A stretch of DNA of 6,226 nucleotides from a bacterium. GTDB lineage: Bacteria > Bipolaricaulota > Bipolaricaulia > UBA7950 > UBA9294. This document shows, one piece after another, positions 1-5,404 of the stretch (position 1 is its first letter; every line of letters begins with the position of its first letter). The translations under genes and the position numbers were made by a program. A model generated the notes under the pieces. That model had not been told where the DNA came from. It searched no databases and saw nothing but the letters and a program-made list of their open reading frames with translations. The stretch is from positions 1-6,226 of the forward strand of contig DAOVHV010000064.1 of the NCBI GenBank assembly GCA_030671645.1, read 5' to 3'.

Positions 1-1
1 C

Positions 2-124
2 GTCGTGGCGTTGCTGGCGGTATTGTTCGTTTGCGCCGCTCTCCGGTCCCCTGATCCAGACAGGCGTATTGACCTCTGTGCTAAACGACGACTAGACTGG
101 GTCTATGGACGAAGCTGGCTATAG
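2..124 (+). CDS. possible 3' end of an upstream gene, C-terminal membrane segment
   Basis: One + frame is open from the window edge to a TAG at 122-124, about 40 codons. Its first residues (VVALLAVLFVCAALRS) would make a hydrophobic helix of transmembrane type, followed by a polar tail rich in Arg and Asp. A small GC-rich hairpin begins two bases after the stop, which would fit a gene end. Against it: the piece is very short, the tail has no recognisable family, and a possible promoter for the next gene lies inside it. A second frame, which stops at 54, is also open from the edge. I regard this as a possible end of a membrane protein and assign no function. Confidence 0.3.
   Translation, partial: VVALLAVLFVCAALRSPDPDRRIDLCAKRRLDWVYGRSWL
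69..98 (+). promoter_or_regulatory. candidate sigma70-type promoter for the CBM9-like gene
   Basis: TTGACC (69-74, five of six matches to the -35 consensus) is followed after 18 bases by TAGACT (93-98), which keeps the conserved T, A and final T of the -10 box. Transcription would begin near 105 and give a leader of about 65 bases that contains the 127-141 hairpin. The match was made by eye and the -10 box is weak. Confidence 0.3.
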
Positions 125-126
125 CG

Positions 127-141
127 GCGGCCGTAGGCCGC
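127..141. other. small GC-rich hairpin in the leader of the CBM9-like gene
   Basis: GCGGCC (127-132) and GGCCGC (136-141) form a perfect 6-bp stem around the loop GTA. No T-run follows, so it is not a standard intrinsic terminator. It starts just after the possible upstream stop at 122-124 and ends 15 bases before the Shine-Dalgarno sequence at 157-163. It could mark the end of the upstream message or stabilise the leader of the next gene. Confidence 0.4.
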
Positions 142-170
142 ACTGATCAACGGTTCGAGGAGGTTGCTTC

Positions 171-845
171 ATGCACGCAATTGGGGGAAGGGTACTGATT
201 GTGCTTCTGGCAGGCACCATCACCTGCAGTGTCGGCGTCTCACTCGCGGCGCAGGATGAAGCGATGTCGGGCTACGGGACAGCCACGATTGACGGCACGA
301 AGGCGTCAGGCGAGTGGGATGGCGCAGCGATGTACGAGTTTGATGCCGTGCTCCCCGCGGCATCAGGCGGTGGCACAGTGCCTGCTTCTCTCTACGTGAT
401 GAACGACGCCGTCAACCTGTATATCGGGTTGGAGGTGTTTCTTGACGCGGTGGATGAGGGGCTTGTTGACTTCTATTTCGACAACAACGACGACGGCCTA
501 AGGGAGTCGGGAGACCTCAATGTCACGCTCTACGCGAGTGGAGGCCTCACCAGCTACAACTGGGTTGAAGAAACGATGGCCTGGAACTACGATGCAGACA
601 CGGAGAGAAGCAGTGCCGTCGGGAACACAGATACGTTCACGTTCTACGAATTCTCACTGGCACTTGAAGACCCGACAAGAGGGCAGGGCTTCAGCCTCGT
701 TGCGGGAGATCGTGTTGGGCTGCGCCTGGTGCTGCTCGTAAAACCGGCGGGATCTGACGGCGAGTGGAGCTTTGTTCCGGAAGTCGCCTTCTTCCACGTC
801 CTCATCGTGCCCGGAGCCGAGGATCAGGCAGAGGAGTCGGGCTAG
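171..845 (+). CDS. secreted protein with a CBM9/DOMON-like beta-sandwich domain
   Basis: This 224-residue protein has a Sec signal peptide: a short basic start, a hydrophobic core at about 8-25, and likely cleavage after Ala26 or Ala27. The mature part looks like one beta-sandwich of the CBM9/DOMON-like type. The opening motif IDGTKASGEWDGA (40-52) is the usual start of these domains, which commonly read IDG..-EW..A. FDNNDDG (103-109) matches the FDND.DG turn seen in the same group and resembles a calcium-binding loop. An acidic tail ends the protein. The ATG is set by GAGGAGG at 157-163, seven bases upstream. Related domains bind carbohydrates, heme or other small ligands. No catalytic domain is attached, so an extracellular or periplasmic binding role is inferred and the ligand is unknown. 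It may be transcribed alone; the next gene is 239 bases away. Confidence 0.75.
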   Translation: MHAIGGRVLIVLLAGTITCSVGVSLAAQDEAMSGYGTATIDGTKASGEWDGAAMYEFDAVLPAASGGGTVPASLYVMNDAVNLYIGLEVFLDAVDEGLVDFYFDNNDDGLRESGDLNVTLYASGGLTSYNWVEETMAWNYDADTERSSAVGNTDTFTFYEFSLALEDPTRGQGFSLVAGDRVGLRLVLLVKPAGSDGEWSFVPEVAFFHVLIVPGAEDQAEESG

Positions 846-1084
846 CCGGCGCATGTTTCGTGATGATGCCCCTTTGCTCATCAAGGCCGCGATCGGGGAT
901 TCCTTGAACCTCAAACTGGTCGAGACCCTTTATGCCGCTGGTGTCGAGAAGGTGGGCATAGATCGTTATCTCGACCGTGCTTCCAAGCCAGGACAAAAGC
1001 CGGCGAGCTGGAGCAGAGCGTCGCAAGAAATGGTTGGCACAGGTGTAAACGGATGGGCTGCACTGGCACGTGTTGGAGGTGGGC
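846..1084. other. 239-base gap with no convincing gene
   Basis: The + frame starting with ATG at 854 runs to a TAG at 1108-1110 (85 residues), but it overlaps the start of the next gene, lacks a Shine-Dalgarno site and resembles no family I know. Its first half (to about residue 45) is fairly protein-like, so a decayed gene fragment is possible. The gap also contains two copies of GTCGAGA (919-925 and 943-949) that could each pair with TCTCGAC at 969-975. I see no clear promoter or terminator. Confidence 0.4.
1075..1079 (+). promoter_or_regulatory. ribosome binding site fixing the flavoprotein start
   Basis: GGAGG lies five bases before ATG 1085. An in-frame GTG at 1070 is also possible, but the GGAGG would then fall inside the coding region, and the protein would carry five extra residues before the conserved MKILAINGSP start. 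ATG 1085 is preferred. Confidence 0.8.
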
Positions 1085-1786
1085 ATGAAGATCCTGGCAA
1101 TCAATGGTAGTCCGAAGATGGACAAAGGAACGACCGCGGCCATTTTGAATCCGTTTCTCGAGGCATTGGAAGAAGCGGGCGCTGAGGTCTCGCTGTACTA
1201 CACGAGCAAGATGTCGATCAAGCCTTGTCGTGGTTGCTTCGCGTGCTCCATCAACGGAACCCGGGTTTGCTGGCAACAGGACGATCTGACTGACATCTAC
1301 TCAGAGGTGACAGACGCGGATGTATGGATCTTCGCGACGCCCGTCTACGTGAGCGGCCCGACGGGGCCTCTCAAGACCTTCATCGACAGATTGCTGATCC
1401 CGCTCGGGGAACCCGGGTTAAGCCTTGTCGATGGCCGCTGCCATCACGCCATGCGAGACGACGTGAAACGGGGGAAGGTCATTCTCGTCTCCAGCTGCGC
1501 ATACTGGGAGCTGGACAACTTCGACCTGCTCGTCTCTCAGTTCGAAGCACTGTCCGGACATGCTGAGAGGACGTTCACAGCCAGTTTGCTTCGTCCTCAT
1601 GCGCCTGCGTTTGAGGCCATGCTCGGGGAAAGCGAACAGGCGGACGATGTGGTTCATGCCGCGCAGGAAGCCGGTATGCGTCTTGTGCAGGACGGCGTGA
1701 TTCCGGAAGCGGTGCAGGATCGAATCAGTCAGCCACTCGTGCCTCTCGAACCCTATGTCAAAGCAGGAGCGGGAGCCGCAAGCTGA
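1085..1786 (+). CDS. flavodoxin-fold FMN protein, probable iron-sulfur flavoprotein (Isf-like)
   Basis: The 233-residue protein belongs to the NADPH-dependent FMN reductase/flavodoxin-fold group. It begins with the beta strand and phosphate loop typical of the family (MKILAINGSP, 1-10, with Thr16/Thr17 after it), and carries the flavin-side segment TPVYVSGPTGPLKTFIDRL at 85-103. Four cysteines, Cys48, Cys51, Cys54 and Cys62, form CX2CX2CX7C. Iron-sulfur flavoproteins of anaerobes such as Methanosarcina thermophila use a compact CX2CX2CX4-7C motif to hold a 4Fe-4S cluster, so this spacing fits. The expected role is cytoplasmic electron transfer between ferredoxin-like donors and oxidants such as oxygen or peroxide. 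The true partners are unknown. At 233 residues it is longer than the roughly 190 usual for Isf, because of a C-terminal extension. Some relatives keep only part of the cysteine motif and act as plain reductases, so cluster binding is inferred. Confidence 0.8.
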   Translation: MKILAINGSPKMDKGTTAAILNPFLEALEEAGAEVSLYYTSKMSIKPCRGCFACSINGTRVCWQQDDLTDIYSEVTDADVWIFATPVYVSGPTGPLKTFIDRLLIPLGEPGLSLVDGRCHHAMRDDVKRGKVILVSSCAYWELDNFDLLVSQFEALSGHAERTFTASLLRPHAPAFEAMLGESEQADDVVHAAQEAGMRLVQDGVIPEAVQDRISQPLVPLEPYVKAGAGAAS

Positions 1787-1802
1787 TAGCCGGTGCTCCC
1801 GC
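1769..1802. terminator. possible bidirectional terminator hairpin between convergent genes
   Basis: GCGGGAGC (1769-1776) and GCTCCCGC (1795-1802) form a perfect 8-bp stem with an 18-base loop that contains the flavoprotein stop codon. It lies in the narrow junction between two converging genes. No T-run follows on the + strand, and only a weak pyrimidine-rich stretch follows on the - strand, so it would be a poor intrinsic terminator. It may act mainly as a 3' end stabiliser. Confidence 0.4.
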
Positions 1803-1822
1803 ACGACTGTGGAGAAGACGAA

Positions 1823-3562
1823 TTAGCTGTTTAGGATTATCTTGTAAACATCAAGAGGTTGCTCTCGCCCTCGTAGCTTGGTCGACCGCATTCTCTCCAT
1901 GTCTGTTACTCCGCGTAGGAGTTCGTGCGTGGCGTCCGAGATGAGGATCTCGCCGGCTTTGGCAAGACCTTGAAGTCTGGCGGCTACATTCACGGCGTCG
2001 CCAACGACTGTGTAATCCATGGCTTCTCTTGTCCCGATATTGCCTACGACAACTCGTCCCACACTGATGCCGATTCCCAATCCAAGCTCGCGCAGGGCCG
2101 ATTCTGTTGCACTAGTCCAAAGGTTTGCGAACGCTCGTTGCATCACCAAGGCTGCATCGACGGCTCGTTGAGCGGCATCCGCGATGTCGCTCACAGGTTC
2201 GAAAAACGCGAGAAACCCGTCTCCGATGTATTTATCAAGGATCCCTCGATACACACGGAGTGGTACGACAAGTTCGGTTAGGGTTCGATTAAGGACGGCA
2301 ACGACATCTTTGGGATCGCGATGTTCGGCGAATCCGGTGAATCCGCGAATATCGGCGAAAAGCACGGCAACGTCCTGGGCATCGCCTCCCAACTCTGCGT
2401 GCCGTTGGGGATCCTCAAGCAGTCGATGACAAACTTCTTTCGACATGTATCGTTGCAGGGTTGATTCGAGCAGCATATTTGCGCGCTTCGTTTCTTGATG
2501 TGCCTCTCCGCGCATGGCCAGCCATCGTGAGAAGTACCATGATCCGCTTCCAAGAAGAAGGATGCCAAAGGCGTTCCAGCCGGCCAATTGAAGTGCTCCT
2601 GATAGCCTTACGGATCGTAGCATCGGCGCGGACACCCACGATATGTTTTTCCAGACGTCATACGTAGATGTCTCAATCGGTTGGAGTGCGAAATCCCATC
2701 CCATGATGTCGCATAGCGCTACCCCGGCTGCCTCATAGGGTACCAGCGTTTTGTATGTGAAGAGACCGGTTGAGCTTTCGAATTGCCCCGCTTCGGAAGA
2801 GACAATCCTCTCCCACTCCTGCGAGAATGTCTCCGAGAGATTGTACCCCTGGCTCCCCGGCAGCATGAAGTCCCATCCGCTTTCGGAAGAGAAGCCATAG
2901 GAAAGATTCCCGTTCAGATCGGCGAGAAGAGGTATTGCCCATGGATCCGGATGGCTGTTCGCAAACGCATCGAGTAGTACGGACCCGGCGAGATTCAGCA
3001 GCAAATACCCGGTAGCAGTCTCCTCGCCTCCGATCTGAAGCGCGAATCTCATCACCGGGTTTAATGGCATCTCGACAGTTCCGTTCTCCATGTTTAAGTC
3101 AAGCGGAGATACGTAGACGGAATCGCTGGAGCACTGCGCCATCTCTTGGAAGTAATAGCGATCGCTCTTGTCCTGAAGGTCCTCCGTGGCTACTGCGACG
3201 GCATGACCATTCACGTAATTCACTCGCACGAGCTCCATTCCGGTTGCGGATAAGACGCGAATCTGATGGTAGATCTCACGATTGCGGGAGAACGCAACCA
3301 GTTCCTGTTCCAAGGCAGCTTTGTTCGAATGGCTGCTATCGCGAAGGAAGGGATCAATCTCATTCAGGCTGGCTAGAAACAAGACATCGGATACGGAGGT
3401 CTCGATGATTCTCGTGACTGCATCTTGCCGCATGCCGAGCGCGTGCTGTTCATCATCATGCAACATCGCGATGCGGTGGCGTGCTGCATCCTGATGGAGA
3501 AGGACGGAAACCGCGATCAATAGGCCGCAGGAAGTCAGCAGTAGCCCACTGAACAGCGGCAT
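1823..3562 (-). CDS. membrane adenylate/guanylate cyclase with periplasmic Cache-type sensor
   Basis: The protein has 579 residues from ATG 3562. Order: transmembrane helix 1 (about 4-22); a periplasmic sensor (about 23-320) of double-Cache type, with the typical segments DKSDRYYFQEM (131-141) and VYVSPLDLN (149-157) and a second module around 210-295; transmembrane helix 2 (about 322-346); a linker with RYMSKEV (371-377); and a class III cyclase domain (about 398-579). Catalytic residues are complete: metal-binding Asp404 (FADIRGF) and Asp448 (KYIGDG), base-selecting Lys444 and Thr518, and transition-state Asn525 and Arg529 (VGDAVNVAAR). Lys plus Thr indicates ATP, hence cAMP. A periplasmic ligand would control cAMP synthesis on the cytoplasmic side. 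The gene follows the PepSY-like gene by 89 bases on the same strand. The start is uncertain: ATG 3562 has no good ribosome site, and in-frame upstream codons encode a basic tail (IKRKGWYARA) suited to precede helix 1. Confidence 0.92.
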   Translation of the reverse strand: MPLFSGLLLTSCGLLIAVSVLLHQDAARHRIAMLHDDEQHALGMRQDAVTRIIETSVSDVLFLASLNEIDPFLRDSSHSNKAALEQELVAFSRNREIYHQIRVLSATGMELVRVNYVNGHAVAVATEDLQDKSDRYYFQEMAQCSSDSVYVSPLDLNMENGTVEMPLNPVMRFALQIGGEETATGYLLLNLAGSVLLDAFANSHPDPWAIPLLADLNGNLSYGFSSESGWDFMLPGSQGYNLSETFSQEWERIVSSEAGQFESSTGLFTYKTLVPYEAAGVALCDIMGWDFALQPIETSTYDVWKNISWVSAPMLRSVRLSGALQLAGWNAFGILLLGSGSWYFSRWLAMRGEAHQETKRANMLLESTLQRYMSKEVCHRLLEDPQRHAELGGDAQDVAVLFADIRGFTGFAEHRDPKDVVAVLNRTLTELVVPLRVYRGILDKYIGDGFLAFFEPVSDIADAAQRAVDAALVMQRAFANLWTSATESALRELGLGIGISVGRVVVGNIGTREAMDYTVVGDAVNVAARLQGLAKAGEILISDATHELLRGVTDMERMRSTKLRGREQPLDVYKIILNS

Positions 3563-3566
3563 AGCT

Positions 3567-3613
3567 CTTGCGTACCACCCCTTGCGTTTGATCTGTATCT
3601 CCCCTTGCGTTTG
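3567..3613. repeat. ACGCAAG direct repeats in front of the cyclase
   Basis: CCCCTTGCGTTTG occurs at 3578-3590 and again at 3601-3613, a perfect 13-bp direct repeat with a 23-base period. A shorter third copy of its core, CTTGCGT, lies at 3567-3573. Read on the cyclase strand these are three ACGCAAG units between the PepSY-like stop and the cyclase start. They could be binding sites for a regulator or the trace of a small local duplication. Confidence 0.7.
3599..3604 (-). promoter_or_regulatory. candidate ribosome binding site for a non-ATG cyclase start
   Basis: On the minus strand GGGGAG (3604 to 3599) lies six bases before an in-frame ATC codon at 3592-3590. That spacing is good, while ATG 3562 has only a distant AAGGGG or a too-close AAGAG. 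AUC initiation is very rare, so this is a weak proposal; the GGGGAG is also part of a direct repeat. Confidence 0.2.
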
Positions 3614-3651
3614 TCGAGTAGAACTTGAATCCGTTCGATCAGCCCGCTTGT

Positions 3652-4347
3652 CTAATGGGTTTCAGAATCCAGTTGCCCCAGATACGTGCCGTGCCAAGTA
3701 TGAAGCCACACCTCTCCTGTGAATCCATTGACTGAGAGCATGCCTGCGATGTGCCCATCGCGTAGGGTATGAAGCGTGTAGTAGCCGTAGAAGGCGGCCG
3801 CATGATGATCCGCTGCCAGTTCTGAGTTCACTCGACTGAGATACAGCTCAGCAGCTTCATGTGCATCCTCTTCCGAGAGAGTCATGTTCGTACCGTCATT
3901 GTTGGAACCAAGAAAGCTGCCACGTCCCATGCCCATCATGCCTTGAGCCATGTGCCCGTATTTCAGATTCCACATCATGTTCGGTCCGGGTTCTGGAGTT
4001 GCCATCCCTGAACGGCGATCGATGAGGAATTCAAAAGCGTAGCGTCCGGAGATTGGTTCTTCGACTTCGACATAGTAGTGGTTGTCAAACTCCATAACCT
4101 CGGCGATCGCAAGGCCTTCAAATCGATAGGAGGCGATGTATCGCTCGGCGATTCCTTCCACATCAACCTCTCCTATGACGTTGTCTGTTGATGAGGCGCC
4201 GGATCGGGAGTCGTTCCAGCATCCCCTCGTCCACCCAAACCGAGTTCCGCCGTCCGCATGCGCCCATCCGACGATAGCCAAGAGAACAATCGTAAGTGTG
4301 CCTACGATTGCGAAAATGGCGATCCACCGATGCTTCCACCTGGCCAT
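3652..4347 (-). CDS. exported PepSY-like protein with Met-rich linker
   Basis: The protein has 231 residues. A basic start (MARWKHRW) and a hydrophobic stretch (8-28) lead to AHA at 29-31, so it is either cleaved there as a signal peptide or kept as a membrane anchor. Two PepSY-like units follow. The first (about 62-116) has AEVMEFDNHYYVEV and FEFLIDRRSG. The second (about 157-222) has FYGYYTLH and GMLSVNGFTGEVW. Between them lies PEPGPNMMWNLKYGHMAQGMMGMGRG (118-143), rich in Met with one His. I recognise the PEPGPNMMWN-type linker from PepSY-domain proteins in other bacteria, some near metal genes. Periplasmic binding of copper or another soft metal is inferred from the Met and His content. 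The start at 4347 is set by AAGAGGT six bases upstream; the frame stays open far upstream, but without a signal peptide or ribosome site. It is probably co-transcribed with the cyclase. Confidence 0.75.
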   Translation of the reverse strand: MARWKHRWIAIFAIVGTLTIVLLAIVGWAHADGGTRFGWTRGCWNDSRSGASSTDNVIGEVDVEGIAERYIASYRFEGLAIAEVMEFDNHYYVEVEEPISGRYAFEFLIDRRSGMATPEPGPNMMWNLKYGHMAQGMMGMGRGSFLGSNNDGTNMTLSEEDAHEAAELYLSRVNSELAADHHAAAFYGYYTLHTLRDGHIAGMLSVNGFTGEVWLHTWHGTYLGQLDSETH

Positions 4348-4621
4348 GAGAGTACCTCTTTCGTACCTAATTTGGATTCCTGTATCAACAATAGAATGCG
4401 GGATCCGTATGTAGGCATGGTGGTGCCGGTGTGAAGAAATCATGATTCCCGGCAGTTCCAAGTGCTGTGCCTGTCCGATGCAGTCCAGAGCGGCAACCTT
4501 GACCAGAATAGGGGAAGGGAAGCAGCTGATAGGCTCGATTCTTCGGGTGTGAACGCGGCTTCCTGCGCAACGGTGAGTTTTAAGATACATTAGTCCGATT
4601 ATCCGTTCCAAAGGAGATCCA
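4348..4621. other. divergent promoter region, 274 bases
   Basis: This gap separates the starts of two divergent genes, so it should hold both promoters. On the + strand TTGACC at 4499-4504 is a good -35 box, but no -10 box sits at the right distance. TAAGAT (4581-4586) and TACATT (4586-4591) are weak -10 candidates closer to the gene. On the minus strand TTGATA followed after 17 bases by TACGAA would place the start of transcription inside the ribosome site. No riboswitch or long palindrome is evident. Confidence 0.4.
4354..4360 (-). promoter_or_regulatory. ribosome binding site fixing the PepSY-like start
   Basis: AAGAGGT on the minus strand ends six bases before ATG 4347. It decides between this start and an in-frame ATG at 4653, which would add 102 residues of non-conserved, His- and Arg-rich sequence and would overlap the start of the divergent gene. 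Confidence 0.75.
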
Positions 4622-5329
4622 ATGAAGCGTTTACCCATTCTCTTGCTGTTCATCGTCGCGACGATTGCAGGGACAGTGCTTGCTGACCCGGTGATTCAGG
4701 TTGACGATGCTGTCTACAACGTGACCATTCAGGCCGGATTCCTCATTGAGCACACCTTCATGTTGTCGAATGCTGGTGATGAATTGCTGATCATATCGGA
4801 TGTTGTCCCGTCATGCGGGTGCACAACGGCGACACTGGAGACCTACGAGCTTGAGCCCGGTCGGTCGGTCGAGCTTCCCATCACGATTGATACTACGGGG
4901 TTTTCGGGACTGGTCCTGCGTGTTATCGACGTATTCTCGAACGATCCGGTGACTCCGATCTTGACGCTGACCATCAACATCGACGCACCTGGGCCGGTGG
5001 GACTGACGCCGGCCCAGGTGGCGCAACGCGACTTCCTGAGCTTCTTCTACGTGTTGATTGACGTGCGGACGCCGGGCGAATTCGAGTCGGGACACCTGTT
5101 CGGATCGATCAACATTCCAGTCACCGAGTTTCAACAGAGTCTTGATGCTTGGACGCCGCTCCTACCGAAGGATGTTCCCTTGATCCTGTACTGCAAGGGA
5201 GGCTTTCGCAGTGCGGTTGCCGCCCAAATCTTGTTCGATGCCGGATTTGCGAACGTGATCGACCTACTCGGCGGCATGGATGAATGGGTCGTTACATATG
5301 GCGACGGGTATCTGTTCGATCCGTTCTAG
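4622..5329 (+). CDS. secreted DUF1573-rhodanese fusion protein
   Basis: The 235-residue protein starts with a Sec signal peptide (1-21, cleavage likely after VLA). Residues about 24-120 are a DUF1573 domain, an immunoglobulin-like fold, with its signature SCGCT at 64-68 and the closing segment VFSNDP. A short linker (121-127) leads to a rhodanese domain (about 128-228) with IDVRTPGEFESGHL (146-159), and the catalytic loop CKGGFRS at 191-197 with Cys191 as the persulfide-forming residue. Cys65, Cys67 and Cys191 are the only cysteines. Rhodaneses move sulfane sulfur between thiols. The DUF1573 role is not established. A periplasmic sulfur-transfer or thiol-related function is inferred. AAGGAG lies five bases before the ATG. 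The gene is divergent from the PepSY-like gene and ends before a strong terminator. Confidence 0.88.
   Translation: MKRLPILLLFIVATIAGTVLADPVIQVDDAVYNVTIQAGFLIEHTFMLSNAGDELLIISDVVPSCGCTTATLETYELEPGRSVELPITIDTTGFSGLVLRVIDVFSNDPVTPILTLTINIDAPGPVGLTPAQVAQRDFLSFFYVLIDVRTPGEFESGHLFGSINIPVTEFQQSLDAWTPLLPKDVPLILYCKGGFRSAVAAQILFDAGFANVIDLLGGMDEWVVTYGDGYLFDPF
4986..5020. repeat. perfect 12-bp inverted repeat inside the DUF1573-rhodanese gene
   Basis: CACCTGGGCCGG (4986-4997) is exactly complementary to CCGGCCCAGGTG (5009-5020). A T-G pair and a G-C pair extend the stem to 14 bp with a 7-base loop. It encodes residues 122-133, the linker and first residues of the rhodanese domain. No T-run follows. It could slow translation or transcription between domains, or mark a recombination junction of the fusion. 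Confidence 0.75.
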
Positions 5330-5368
5330 GCGCTGTAGGCAATCCTAGAAGCTCCTCTTAACGAATTC

Positions 5369-5402
5369 AGAACTGCGCAGGCTTGGATTCCTGCGCAGTT
5401 CT
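5369..5402. terminator. strong bidirectional terminator
   Basis: AGAACTGCGCAGG (5369-5381) and CCTGCGCAGTTCT (5390-5402) form a perfect 13-bp stem with an 8-base loop. The outer end of the stem is A/T-rich on both sides, giving TTCTTG on the + strand and TTCTGAATTCGTT on the - strand. It sits between the stop at 5327-5329 and the converging stop at 5405-5407, so it can serve both genes. Confidence 0.8.
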
Positions 5403-5404
5403 TG

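Noticed and set aside
802..1276. Minus-strand open frames over the gap and the flavoprotein start
   Set aside because: They overlap well-supported + strand genes, have no recognisable domains or ribosome sites and show the composition of antisense translation.
1925..3494. Several + strand open frames opposite the cyclase
   Set aside because: The cyclase is complete with all catalytic motifs; the opposite frames have no ribosome sites or domains and are shadows.
4368..4402. Minus-strand promoter TTGATA-N17-TACGAA for the PepSY-like gene
   Set aside because: The -10 match is only three of six and the transcript would begin within or after the ribosome binding site.
4348..4653. In-frame upstream extension of the PepSY-like gene to an ATG at 4653
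   Set aside because: The added 102 residues are His- and Arg-rich without family features, would bury the signal peptide inside the protein, have no ribosome site, and would overlap the start of the divergent gene.
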